Source: Chitinophaga agrisoli (GTDB lineage: Bacteria; Bacteroidota; Bacteroidia; Chitinophagales; Chitinophagaceae). Taken from it: a DNA stretch of 64,000 bases. Where the stretch lies: NCBI RefSeq assembly GCF_008386695.1, contig NZ_VUOC01000002.1:1418481-1482480 (forward strand). Reading direction: 5' to 3'. The notes under the pieces were generated by a model. The model had not been told where the DNA came from, did no database searches, and saw nothing but the letters and a program-made list of their open reading frames with translations. The translations under genes were made by a program, and so were the position numbers. This document shows, piece by piece, positions 25,312 through 33,664 of this stretch; positions within the stretch are counted from its first letter, which is position 1, and every line of letters starts with the position of its first letter.

Positions 25312-26418
25312 ATGCGTATATTAAAACGCTTACTGGCGGCCTGGATCTACAGTATATTGCTTTATTGTTTGCCGGCAACGGCACAAAAGCTGCAGCCAGG
25401 CTTTGACCCCAAAGAATATGAACAGCTGCTGCGGGTAACGGCCCTGCAGGGAGATACTCCCTGGACAAAGCTCGTGGTTCCCTACCCGGACAATTGCCGG
25501 CTCATATACCGCTCGCCGGTAGTGGGCATGCTGAACCGCTGGGATCTATGGTTGCACGAGGACCATACGGCCATCATCAGTATACGGGGTACCACCGGCA
25601 CAGCGGTATCCTGGCTGGCGAATTTCTACGCCGGCATGATCCCTGCCATGGGCACACTGCAGTTAAATGACAGCACCCGCTTCCCTTACAAACTGGCCAG
25701 GGACAGCGCGGCGTATGTGCATGCCGGCTGGACGCTGGGCATGGCCTCCATAGCGCCCGATGTAGTAAGCAAGATCAAAGAATACCATAAGAAAGGCATA
25801 CGCAACTTCCTCATCGTTGGGCATAGCCAGGGAGCGGCCATTGCCTTTTTGCTGCGCTCATACCTGGAGTACCTGGATGACCCGGACTTTCCCAGGGATA
25901 TCCTGATCAAGACCTATTGCAGCGCTGCGCCTAAACCCGGTAATCTGTACTATGCATATGACTATGATTTTATTACCCGTGACGGCTGGGGCTACCGGGT
26001 GATCAACCCACGGGATTGGGTACCCGAAACGCCTTTTTCCATACAGACCACTAATGATTACAACAGTGTAAATCCGTTTGTGAACCTGCATAAAGGGTTG
26101 AAGAAACAGCGGTTTTTTATACGGTTGGCTGTGAACTATATGTATGGCCGGCTGGACCGCTCCAGCAAACGGGCCAGCCGCCGCATGCAGCGGGTATTAG
26201 GCAAACTGGCGTATAAGCAGGTACATAAGACACTGGCGGAATATGGCCGGCCTGATTTTGTGAACAGCCATAATTATACGCCCGCAGGATCTCCCATTAT
26301 ACTGTACCCGCAGGATGGGTATGACGCTAAATTTCCGTTCGATGGTAAGAACCTGTTCGTGCACCATATGGTGGCGCCGTATGTGTACCTGCTGAAACAG
26401 ATCTATAAGATAGACTAA
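25312..26418 (+). CDS. secreted class 3 lipase-like hydrolase
   Basis: A 368-aa alpha/beta hydrolase with a signal peptide (about residues 1-24, ending PATAQ). The nucleophile elbow is VGHSQGAA with Ser172; the preceding HTAIISIRGT strand and the NFLIVGHSQG layout fit the lipase class 3 fold. Candidate acid and base residues are in the NPRDWVPE stretch and the late His residues (HHMV). The frame opens at a GTG (25303), but the ATG at 25312 gives the cleaner signal peptide. Substrate unknown. Confidence 0.88.
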   Translation: MRILKRLLAAWIYSILLYCLPATAQKLQPGFDPKEYEQLLRVTALQGDTPWTKLVVPYPDNCRLIYRSPVVGMLNRWDLWLHEDHTAIISIRGTTGTAVSWLANFYAGMIPAMGTLQLNDSTRFPYKLARDSAAYVHAGWTLGMASIAPDVVSKIKEYHKKGIRNFLIVGHSQGAAIAFLLRSYLEYLDDPDFPRDILIKTYCSAAPKPGNLYYAYDYDFITRDGWGYRVINPRDWVPETPFSIQTTNDYNSVNPFVNLHKGLKKQRFFIRLAVNYMYGRLDRSSKRASRRMQRVLGKLAYKQVHKTLAEYGRPDFVNSHNYTPAGSPIILYPQDGYDAKFPFDGKNLFVHHMVAPYVYLLKQIYKID

Positions 26419-26434
26419 CGTATGTATAAAAAAA

Positions 26435-26467
26435 CGGTAGCGCAAACGAGATCCGTCTGCGCTACCG
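26435..26467 (-). terminator. terminator of the ECF sigma operon
   Basis: CGGTAGCGCA and TGCGCTACCG form a perfect 10-bp stem; on the minus strand it is followed by seven T residues. It lies between the convergent lipase and Spy-like genes. Confidence 0.85.
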
Positions 26468-26488
26468 CCATCACTAACTAATACTTAC

Positions 26489-26890
26489 TTATTTCTTGCC
26501 ATTGCCGCCGCCATGGCCTCTTCCGCCACCACGTTGTTTCTTCATTTCTTCCATCTTCTCATTGTACTTTTTGAACTGGTCATCGGTCAGGAAACCTTTT
26601 ACTTTGGTATCGCGATCGTCACCCAGTTTTTTGAACGCATCCCTGTCAGGACGGTTGCCAGTGGCTTTTGCATCTGCGCGCAGCTTTTCCATAGCTTTAT
26701 AGAACTCGGTATAAGCGTCGTTCAGTTTAGTTTTCTGATCGTCTTTGAGGGCCAGATCAGGAGACAGTTTTTCTACTGTCATCTTTGCCCTTTCTTCGGG
26801 CGTACGGCGTTGATGATCGCCCTGATCCTGTGCCTGTACTCCAACGTAACTGGCGAATAAGCACGCCAATGCTAACATAATCCTCTTCAT
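26489..26890 (-). CDS. Spy/CpxP-like periplasmic protein
   Basis: A 133-aa exported protein: signal peptide at residues 1-20 (ending GVQAQ), then a highly charged helical region with LTxxQ-like repeats (LKDDQKTKLNDAYTEFY near 47-63 and LTDDQFKKYNEKMEEMKKQ near 101-119) and a Gly/Lys-rich tail. These features match the Spy/CpxP envelope-stress chaperone superfamily. It is the last gene of an operon led by an ECF sigma factor, consistent with being both target and feedback arm of an envelope stress response; that role is inferred. Confidence 0.82.
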   Translation of the reverse strand: MKRIMLALACLFASYVGVQAQDQGDHQRRTPEERAKMTVEKLSPDLALKDDQKTKLNDAYTEFYKAMEKLRADAKATGNRPDRDAFKKLGDDRDTKVKGFLTDDQFKKYNEKMEEMKKQRGGGRGHGGGNGKK

Positions 26891-26940
26891 GATGATTAAA
26901 TTTATATTTTAAAAAATGGTGTATGTATGTCTGTAATTGG

Positions 26941-27444
26941 TTAACGTCGCGGGTTGCGGGGATGGAGGTTATCCCTGCGGAAAGGAGCGGTCATCCGGTA
27001 TACCACCTGGTGGATGAGGGTATCAAAACCAGGGCGCTGGGATGAGTCGCACAGGTTACGTACCTGCTGAAAGTGGTGGAAGGTCTGCAGATCAATGGCA
27101 GCCTGCCTGCGCCCGATCTCTGCCGCGGCCAGCTCCAGCACGGAGTCTGTAGTTTCCGGTGTATACAATAACCGGTAAAAGCTATCCTTGGCGTTGCGCA
27201 TATCGGTGAGCAATGGTTTCATTTTTGTCCAGTGCTGATCCCGGAGCTGCTGATAGGCGCCCAGCTGCTCTTTTGAAAAACCGGCCTTTTCTTCCAGTAT
27301 CTGTACCAATCCTTGTCTGCCTGGCTGATCATGTTTGCGGGAGCCATTCTGTTTCATGTTAATGAACACCAGCAATACAATCATGTTGGTTATTAACAGC
27401 ACTCCTACAATGATCAGTAACACCTTGTTTTTAGCTATTGCCAT
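26941..27444 (-). CDS. membrane-anchored Spy/CpxP/CnrX-like periplasmic protein
   Basis: A 167-aa protein with one N-terminal membrane segment (about residues 8-28) and a helical periplasmic domain with the pattern of the CpxP/CnrX/Spy superfamily (EKAGFSKEQLGAYQQLRDQH near 50-69, then a second helix pair ending VVYRMTAPF). The frame extends upstream to 27504, but ATG 27444 lies one base after the previous stop (TGA-A-ATG), so translation is probably coupled. In the CnrYXH system such a protein senses metals for an ECF sigma; here no metal-binding His cluster is obvious. Confidence 0.75.
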   Translation of the reverse strand: MAIAKNKVLLIIVGVLLITNMIVLLVFINMKQNGSRKHDQPGRQGLVQILEEKAGFSKEQLGAYQQLRDQHWTKMKPLLTDMRNAKDSFYRLLYTPETTDSVLELAAAEIGRRQAAIDLQTFHHFQQVRNLCDSSQRPGFDTLIHQVVYRMTAPFRRDNLHPRNPRR

Positions 27445-27445
27445 T

Positions 27446-27784
27446 TCACTCCATTTTATCGTCATCGTATATTGTTGGAACCTCCAACCGGTATTCCTCT
27501 GCAAATGCCTGTAAGGAAGCCTGGTCTGTGCCTGTCGATTGCTGTTCGAACTGCCGTATCAATACAATGCTGTTCAGCAGCAGGATAATAAAAAGCCCTG
27601 TAATGGCTACGGAAGGCCGTGCTATCCATCCCAGCACGCGCTCCCAGGCGCTGCTGCCTTTCTGTTGTAAACGCGCCTGCAGACGGGTAAAAAAGAAATC
27701 TCCCGCAGCTGCCCTGTTTGCGCCATCGAGGCTATTCATGGCAGCGTTTACTTCATCCCTTATTTCATCTTCTCTTTTCTTCAC
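27446..27784 (-). CDS. small single-pass membrane protein, likely anti-sigma factor
   Basis: A 112-aa protein with a charged cytoplasmic N-terminus (about residues 1-52, including a helix FFFTRLQARLQQKGS), one membrane segment (about 53-72) and a short periplasmic tail. This is the size and shape of minimal anti-sigma factors encoded directly after ECF sigma genes, but no named anti-sigma domain is visible. The only in-frame start that keeps the N-terminus is a GTG at 27784. It is 78 bases after the sigma gene and coupled to the next gene. Confidence 0.7.
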   Translation of the reverse strand: MKKREDEIRDEVNAAMNSLDGANRAAAGDFFFTRLQARLQQKGSSAWERVLGWIARPSVAITGLFIILLLNSIVLIRQFEQQSTGTDQASLQAFAEEYRLEVPTIYDDDKME

Positions 27785-27862
27785 GGTATACAGTTTAAAG
27801 ATCCTGTTTCCTTTCTCTGTTCCTTACTATTAATTAGACGCCATTCTTTCAAAAAACCTTCG

Positions 27863-28450
27863 CTATTTTCCTTCTTCCGAATAATATTTTTCCAGTAGTT
27901 TGCGCAAATTAGCTTTAGCGCGATGCATAAGCCCTTCTACGGTGGCCATGCTCATATCCATTACTTCTCCTATCTCTTTTGCAGGCAAACCTTCCAGTTT
28001 GTGTAATACGAACACGGCCTTTTGCCGCTCCGGCAGCTGATCCAGCGCTTTGAACAATACGGCGGCCCGCTCTTTATTCTCCATTTGCACGCCGGGGTGG
28101 TGAAAGTCCGGCGCTGCGTCTGCAATGGCCTCCTGCCTATCCCCAAACAAGCTGGACACAAGGCCCCAACGTTTTTTGCGGTTCCTTTTCTTCACAAAAT
28201 CCAACGACTTGGTAACCGCAATGCGGTACAGCCAGGTAGACAGTTTGGCGTCTCCCCTGAAAGAACCGATGGACTGGTATACCTGCACAAATACTTCCTG
28301 TGCCACATCCTCTGCATCCGCCTCATGCTGTACAATGCCTAAGACGGTATTATACACCATATCTTTCCAGGTTTCCACCAACTCCCTGAAAGCCGCCTGG
28401 TCTCCTTTCTTTAGCGCTTCCGATAAATCCTGTTCAGTGAACGAGCTCAT
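27863..28450 (-). CDS. ECF RNA polymerase sigma factor
   Basis: A 195-aa extracytoplasmic-function sigma factor. Region 2 spans about residues 20-90 (MVYNTVLGIVQHEADAEDVAQEVF and FRGDAKLSTWLYRIAVTKSLDF) and region 4 about 130-185 (LDQLPERQKAVFVLHKLEG, MSMATVEGLMHRAKANLRKLL). It heads a four-gene operon with a membrane anti-sigma candidate and two Spy-like periplasmic proteins, so it probably directs an envelope-stress response. A 986-aa outer-membrane protein gene lies upstream on the same strand. Confidence 0.95.
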   Translation of the reverse strand: MSSFTEQDLSEALKKGDQAAFRELVETWKDMVYNTVLGIVQHEADAEDVAQEVFVQVYQSIGSFRGDAKLSTWLYRIAVTKSLDFVKKRNRKKRWGLVSSLFGDRQEAIADAAPDFHHPGVQMENKERAAVLFKALDQLPERQKAVFVLHKLEGLPAKEIGEVMDMSMATVEGLMHRAKANLRKLLEKYYSEEGK

Positions 28451-28477
28451 TTTTTTTAGCTGCGTAGCTTTTAGCTT

Positions 28478-28595
28478 TTAGCCGTTAGCCATTAGCTGTT
28501 TAAGAATTAGTCCGCGTGATAACAGCTGTTGGCTGTTGGCTTTGGGCCTTTAGCGTTTGGCTGTTGAATAATTAGTTCGTTAGTTGATAGTAGCT
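28478..28595. repeat. intergenic TTAGCCGTTAGCCATTAG / GCTGTTGGC word array
   Basis: The 150-base gap before the sigma gene is almost wholly built of variants of TTAGC, GTTAGCC and GCTGTTGGC. The piece at 28478-28495 differs by one base from the 18-base word of the hairpin at 24681-24698. AGCTGTT (28494-28500) is inverted at 28521-28527. Confidence 0.7.
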
Positions 28596-28600
28596 GTTAG

Positions 28601-31561
28601 CTATTCCTGCCTCGTTCTGCCGCCGCCCATACCACCGGTCCTGCCACCACCGCCGCCAGGCCTTGTGCCATCGGGTGATAAAAAGAGCCCGTTGGGATGC
28701 CGCATCATGTTCCTTTCGTCTTCCTGTTGCTCTGTTGTTTTATCGGTCTTATAGTTCTTGATCTTGTAAGTAAATGTAAGCATAAAGTACTGTTTCAGTA
28801 CCTGGGTCTGCACGTCCTCCACATAGGTTTCCGTAGTGGTGCGGGTAATGCTGCGGTTCTGGTTCAGCAGGTCAAAGATGGTGAGGCGGATGTCTGCGCG
28901 CTGATCCTTCAGGAACTTCTTACCGGCGCTTACATTCCACAGCCAGTACTGCTGGTTATATCCATCTGTTAAACCGCTGTACAACTGGTTGGTAAGATCG
29001 TTAGAGAATACCCATCCGTTCTTTGACAGCAGGTTTAGGCGTAAACCGGCGGCAGAAGAGAAATAGGTATTATTCAGCGTGGGCTGTATACTGTTCTTCA
29101 GATCGTTGAAGTTAGCGGAGTAGGACAGCGTAAAATCCACATACTCGCTGATATTGCTGGAGAGCACTACGCCCAGGTTATAATTATAACTGTTAGAGGT
29201 ATTGGTGATGTTATTCACGATACCCGGCGTACGTGCCCAGGTAAAGCCTGCATTCAGGTTCACATTGGTCTTGATGGGCTGCACGGGCATACCAAAAGTC
29301 AGGAAAGACCGTACGCTCCAGTAACCATCCATATTTACCGGTTTGGACAGCTGCGAGCCTTTGAACAGCGTAACGGTGTTGGTCAGCGCAGAGTCTTTAG
29401 AGGCAATATAGGTGGCGTTGGTCACATAATCTTTTGTGTTCTGCACAAAGATGTTGGCAAAAAAGCTCATGCCCTTATCCGGTTTGGTATAGCTATACCG
29501 GGTGATCAACTGGTTGGTAGCCTGCTGTTGCAGTTCCGGGTTACCCGTAGAGATAAACAGCGGGTTGCTGTTATTGATCACGTTCTGCAGCTGGCCTATG
29601 GACGGGTTGCTGGTAGATACCCGGTACATCAGGCGCAGGTTGTTATTATCGTTAAACTTCCAGCGTAACATGGCATTAGGCAGCAGGTTGCTGAACGTTC
29701 TGCGCACATCTGTATTAAGCGGGAAGGTCTGGTCGCTATTCAGTTCTGAATACTGGTAAGAAACGCCTACGGACAACATCACGTCGCGGGTACCGTAACG
29801 GTAGGTAACGCCGCCATTCTGTGTTTTATAGGTATTCTCAAATACGTTGGATAAGCTGGTATCCGGCAGTATGTATTTACCGGTGAACTCATCAAAGTGG
29901 AAGGTTTCCTGGTCCGCATTATTCTTTGACCAGGAAGGGTTATAGTTCAGCTGTAATTGCCCATGCTGGCCAACCGGCTCTGTATAGGCAACGTTAGCGG
30001 AGATCTGGTAGCCATTGCTGTTAGGGCTGGATTGCTGCCGGGTAGAATCATTCAGGCCCGTTTGTCCTTTAAAATAAGTATTATAGGCAGTCAGGTTACG
30101 TTCTCCGTCCTTATCATTTAAGCCCAGGTTAAGACCTACGGAGATGGTACGCCCGCGTTTGCTAAAGGCATGGCGGAACAGGATACCTGTGCTGGCGTTA
30201 TAACCGGAGGTGCTGCTGTTCTGATAGTTCTCAGAGCGGCTTACCAGGCTGCTGTCCGGCAGGGAGTTTACACCGTTTGTTTCCGCATAGGAATTGTATT
30301 TCTGGAAGCTCACATTGGGCGTAAACAGCAGGCTGTTGGCGGAATCTATCTTATACTCCACGCGCATGTTAATACGGTGGTTATAGTTCTTGTTGCTGGT
30401 TATCTGGTGCTCATTATACAACTGGCTGGAGTCCCCGGTAAGGAAGGTGCGCCTGTTGGTCAACTGATCGTTGGCGTTATTGGTATTGTTAAAGAAGTAG
30501 CTGCCGCTGGCGGTTATTTTTTTACCCCATACATCAGAGAAGTTTACGCCAATGGAATTGGTTTTGGTAATACCATCCTGTTGACCAACGAGGAAGTTAC
30601 CGGCGTTACCGCCGCCACCTCCACCGCCACGGCCACCTCCGCCGCGACCACCTCTTCCACCACCACGGTTACCGGCAGCATTGCCTACCACACCCAACAG
30701 ATCCTGGGTAGAGAAGTTCTGCTGGTTAATGTTATTGGTAATACCGATGATGGAGATCCGGCGGTCGCCATTAAACAGGCTTACGTTGCCGCCTGCGGAA
30801 TAACGGTCGTCTGTGCCATAGCCGGCAAATACCCGCCCGAACTGGGAGTTCCGCATCTGGCCACGTGTTACGATGTTAATGGTCTTGTAGGAGTTACCAT
30901 CATCAAAGCCGGTGAACTGGGCCTGATCGCTCAGGCGGTCAAATACTTCTATCTTATCTATCACTTCTGAAGGCAGGTTACGAAGGGCGGCCGTAGCATC
31001 GTCCCCAAAATATTCCTTACCGTCCAGTAATACTTTCTTTACGTCTTCGCCCTGTGCTTTTACGCCTGTGCCATCTACGGTAATACCGGGCATTTTCTTC
31101 ACCAGGTCTTCCGCGGTAGCATCCGGGTTGGTTTTATAAGCGCTGGCGTTATAAGCAAGGGTATCCCCTTTCTGTTGTACCGGAGGTACCATACCGGTGA
31201 TGGTCACGCCTTTAAGAGCTGTGAACCCACGGTCCATCATGATAGTGCCAAGGTCCTGACGGTTGGCATTCACCCGGATGGTCCTTGTTATATTCTTATA
31301 TCCCAGGAAGGTCACGGACATTCTGTAGGCCTGTGCGCTGAGGTTAGGGATGGTAAATACGCCGTTACCGTCTGTAACGCCGCCTACTATCTTGGTAGAA
31401 TCTTTTACGGAGGTAAGCTTTACCGTAGCGCCGGGCAAAGCGAATTTCTCTGTCTTATCCTGCAGCACCCCTTTTAACAGCAGGTCCTGTGCAAACACCG
31501 CCGGCGCAGCGGTCAATACTAAAAGCCCCGTGAAGGCGATGCGTTGTACTATTGTACTCAT
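28601..31561 (-). CDS. outer-membrane beta-barrel protein, TonB-receptor-like with Gly-rich insert
   Basis: A 986-aa outer-membrane protein. Signal peptide at about residues 1-24; carboxypeptidase-regulatory-like domain at about 25-112 (LPGATVKLTSVKDSTKIVGGVTD); plug-like region at about 125-230 (GDTLAYNASAYKTNPDATAEDLVKKMPGI type motif, KKVLLDGKEYFGDDATAALRNLP); then a barrel. Residues near 296-320 are a Gly/Arg-rich low-complexity loop and the C-terminus is Gly-rich again (TRPGGGGGRTGG). This is the barrel type annotated as outer-membrane beta-barrel family without a classical TonB box. Ligand unknown; no SusD partner. Confidence 0.88.
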   Translation of the reverse strand: MSTIVQRIAFTGLLVLTAAPAVFAQDLLLKGVLQDKTEKFALPGATVKLTSVKDSTKIVGGVTDGNGVFTIPNLSAQAYRMSVTFLGYKNITRTIRVNANRQDLGTIMMDRGFTALKGVTITGMVPPVQQKGDTLAYNASAYKTNPDATAEDLVKKMPGITVDGTGVKAQGEDVKKVLLDGKEYFGDDATAALRNLPSEVIDKIEVFDRLSDQAQFTGFDDGNSYKTINIVTRGQMRNSQFGRVFAGYGTDDRYSAGGNVSLFNGDRRISIIGITNNINQQNFSTQDLLGVVGNAAGNRGGGRGGRGGGGRGGGGGGGNAGNFLVGQQDGITKTNSIGVNFSDVWGKKITASGSYFFNNTNNANDQLTNRRTFLTGDSSQLYNEHQITSNKNYNHRINMRVEYKIDSANSLLFTPNVSFQKYNSYAETNGVNSLPDSSLVSRSENYQNSSTSGYNASTGILFRHAFSKRGRTISVGLNLGLNDKDGERNLTAYNTYFKGQTGLNDSTRQQSSPNSNGYQISANVAYTEPVGQHGQLQLNYNPSWSKNNADQETFHFDEFTGKYILPDTSLSNVFENTYKTQNGGVTYRYGTRDVMLSVGVSYQYSELNSDQTFPLNTDVRRTFSNLLPNAMLRWKFNDNNNLRLMYRVSTSNPSIGQLQNVINNSNPLFISTGNPELQQQATNQLITRYSYTKPDKGMSFFANIFVQNTKDYVTNATYIASKDSALTNTVTLFKGSQLSKPVNMDGYWSVRSFLTFGMPVQPIKTNVNLNAGFTWARTPGIVNNITNTSNSYNYNLGVVLSSNISEYVDFTLSYSANFNDLKNSIQPTLNNTYFSSAAGLRLNLLSKNGWVFSNDLTNQLYSGLTDGYNQQYWLWNVSAGKKFLKDQRADIRLTIFDLLNQNRSITRTTTETYVEDVQTQVLKQYFMLTFTYKIKNYKTDKTTEQQEDERNMMRHPNGLFLSPDGTRPGGGGGRTGGMGGGRTRQE

Positions 31562-31888
31562 CAGATACGATTATACCTTATTGGACGACGGATTAAAGCA
31601 GAACCTTTGCTCTATGAAAAAAAATTTTAATGATTTAACGTGGTATGGACCGCCGGCCATCAAGTGATCGACGAAATGGCTTCTTTTTACTGCCAGCCGG
31701 CAGGGATCAACTGCGGATGGTTTTATTAAAAAAACGGTTTAACATCCGATTAACCATTAAAGGATTTTTAAAGTTTAAGTTTGTAAGGCACGGTTATCAA
31801 ACAGTGTATTTATCAAGTCACATTTAGTTTTCGCAGCATAGTTACTCGTCCCGAAAGGGAGGGGAGCATTATCAATCAGGGCGCAAAA
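31562..31888. other. intergenic region upstream of the 986-aa outer-membrane protein
   Basis: No reading frame in this stretch looks real. It presumably holds the promoter of the leftward outer-membrane gene, but I found no clear TAnnTTTG on the minus strand at a sensible distance. The part to 32045 holds three hairpins, including the terminators listed next. Confidence 0.5.
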
Positions 31889-31914
31889 AAGGGGCACCGT
31901 TACCGGTACCCCTT
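31889..31914 (-). terminator. terminator hairpin
   Basis: AAGGGG-ACCG pairs with CGGT-CCCCTT across a short loop, with T runs available on both strands. On the minus strand it is the second barrier behind the 396-aa gene. Confidence 0.7.
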
Positions 31915-31927
31915 CTTTTTTTGCGTC

Positions 31928-31984
31928 AGGTGGAGAACCACCTCCATGAAAAAAAGGCCGCCTCTTATGGCTGAGGCGACCTTT
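31928..31984 (-). terminator. two further hairpins behind the 396-aa gene
   Basis: AGGTGG-AGAA-CCACCT (31928-31943) and a 12-bp stem with one mismatch, AAAGGCCGCCTC paired with GAGGCGACCTTT (31953-31984), followed on the minus strand by an A/T tract. With the hairpin at 31889 this makes three stems in 96 bases. Confidence 0.65.
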
Positions 31985-32045
31985 GACGGTTATTTAGTGT
32001 AAGTATGACCCTCCGTTTATGGCGGCGTGGCACACTTAATCTATA

Positions 32046-33236
32046 TTAATCCTTGAGTTTATGCAGGAAAGTAGATAAGCGGAACAGCAGCTCGTCCTGC
32101 AGGCCGGCACGCAGTTTGGCTTCCTCATCGGTAATGCCTAAACGGCGCAGGCGTTGATAATGTACATAAGAGCCGCCTATCAGTTCCAGGCATTCCTGGA
32201 TCTTTTCTTTGATCTCCACTTCTTTTGAGCGTTTATCAAATTCTTTCTTGGTCAGGATTTTATCCACGAAGTAGAAATTATCCTTATCCTCTATCCAGTC
32301 TGTGCCTTCGCGGTGCTGGGGTTTATATACCTCCAGGTAGCAGCTGTCCAGGCGCAACATCTTGCCAAACTCGGTGCGTATATCTATCACGGTGGGCTTA
32401 CCGGAGGCGGGGCCTGTCATTTTCTTCTTAATCAGGTTGCTGATGGCAACGCCCATTTCGCCGGCGCTCATCAGGATCTGGTTAAGCTCTGAGAATTCCA
32501 GTCCGATAGTGATACGGGTATAGCGGTTGCCGGTCCTGATCTTGCCAAACAGGTGGGGGGCTGCATGCTCATCGAACACGATGTCCTCTACATTCAGTTT
32601 GGCAATAGTGCGGTAGTTGGGGGTATACCCTTCTTCTACCGGCGTAGGCCTTTTAGCGGGAGCTTTAGCGGTTACCTGGCGGTGGCTGAACTGGATAAAA
32701 TCATCCACGAAACGCAGCTGTTGCTTACGCAACCTGGCGTACATTTCATGGGTGGAATAATTGCTGATCTTGGTGAGGAGCGTCAGGTCGTTCCAGCTAT
32801 CAAAATGCTGTACTTTTTTGAGCTCATCCAGTACGTCCACGGGGGCCATATTACGGCGGTAGAGCAGTTCGCCCACCAGGAATATGGCGTAATCATGCAC
32901 CACATAACCCAGCTCAGGCAGCACGTCGTAGGGACTGCGTTTCTGATCGCGGGCGAGGTTCAACACTTCAACGTCTGACATAACCGGTGATAATAAATAT
33001 GTTCTGGCTGCGGAGCGCAGCTTTTTGCTTACGTAGTCCAACAGGTGATCGTTCACCTGTCCATGATTCACAAAATCGTGCAGGATCTGTACAAAACGTT
33101 TGGATGCGGGAAGCCCAAACTGCGAAAGGATATCGTTCTCCATATCCCCCACGTCTTCTTTTCCTGGCTTCACGTGCCCATCCAGTTGCTGATAACGGTG
33201 ATAATACTCCTGCAATTTCAGTTTTAGCTGATCCAT
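32046..33236 (-). CDS. conserved hypothetical protein
   Basis: A 396-aa soluble protein, strongly charged and mainly helical, without signal peptide, membrane segment or enzyme motif that I know. Notable parts are an N-terminal helical region (residues 1-150), a Pro/Lys-rich linker near 190-205 (AKAPAKRPTPVEEGY), a middle region with FGKIRTGNRYTRITIGLEFSE near 235-255 and a Lys/Glu-rich coiled stretch near 325-350. It is a single gene with strong downstream hairpins. Function unknown; a regulatory or scaffold protein is possible, but nothing proves it. Confidence 0.75.
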   Translation of the reverse strand: MDQLKLKLQEYYHRYQQLDGHVKPGKEDVGDMENDILSQFGLPASKRFVQILHDFVNHGQVNDHLLDYVSKKLRSAARTYLLSPVMSDVEVLNLARDQKRSPYDVLPELGYVVHDYAIFLVGELLYRRNMAPVDVLDELKKVQHFDSWNDLTLLTKISNYSTHEMYARLRKQQLRFVDDFIQFSHRQVTAKAPAKRPTPVEEGYTPNYRTIAKLNVEDIVFDEHAAPHLFGKIRTGNRYTRITIGLEFSELNQILMSAGEMGVAISNLIKKKMTGPASGKPTVIDIRTEFGKMLRLDSCYLEVYKPQHREGTDWIEDKDNFYFVDKILTKKEFDKRSKEVEIKEKIQECLELIGGSYVHYQRLRRLGITDEEAKLRAGLQDELLFRLSTFLHKLKD

Positions 33237-33317
33237 ATATGCTATATTATTTTATTATTTATACATTCATTAACAATCCGATCCGGCTGCTGCATAGCAA
33301 TAGCCAGTTTTTCAAAT

Positions 33318-33336
33318 ACTTATAGTTGTTATAAGT
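33318..33336. promoter_or_regulatory. dyad ACTTATA-N5-TATAAGT
   Basis: Perfect 7-bp inverted arms, 82 bases upstream of the start of the 396-aa gene. Position suggests an operator or an RNA hairpin; which one is not decidable by eye. Confidence 0.35.
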
Positions 33337-33369
33337 ACACAATCAATAACTGATTCATCATCAGTGAAA

Positions 33370-33520
33370 TAATGGGTAGCGGGCTAGTAGTAGGTAAGTT
33401 TATATCTAAGGGAACCTTTGGGTTAGGTATAGTGTTTATCCCCTTGATTTTCAACTCATATTAATAGAAAAGCCCAGCAATCCGCCGAGCTAGTAAGTAG
33501 ATTTTGCGAATGCAAATATA
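33370..33520 (-). ncRNA. candidate structured RNA or long leader
   Basis: On the minus strand a TATATTTG box (33520-33513) would start a transcript near 33506. The sequence behind it can form nested helices: an outer stem GCGGGCT (33379-33385) with AGCCCAGC (33471-33478, one bulge), and inside it AAGGG/CCCTT (33408-33412 with 33441-33445) and TTTTC/GAAAA (33448-33452 with 33467-33471). No reading frame is credible. It may be a small RNA or an unusually long leader of the gene starting at 33236. The helices are short, so chance is not excluded. Confidence 0.25.
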
Positions 33521-33549
33521 AGCATTTCCCCCGGAAAAGCCAACCGGAA

Positions 33550-33645
33550 GGCCGTAAAAACGGCCGCTTATCCCAAAAAATCAGCCTGTTTGCGCGGTGG
33601 TCATTGAGCGCCAGGATAATAGCCAGATCTGCTTATCCCAAAAAA
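33550..33645. repeat. GGCCGT hairpin and 15-bp direct repeat
   Basis: GGCCGT-AAAA-ACGGCC (33550-33565) is directly followed by GCTTATCCCAAAAAA (33566-33580), and the same 15 bases return at 33631-33645 just before the AraC gene. The first copy with its A run looks like a terminator tail on the minus strand. Confidence 0.6.
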
Positions 33646-33664
33646 ATTGCGTGACCCGGCGGGC

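Noticed and set aside
30170-30970. 266-codon open frame with Thr/Ala repeats
   Set aside because: Reverse complement of the Gly/Arg-rich loop and plug of the 986-aa outer-membrane protein.
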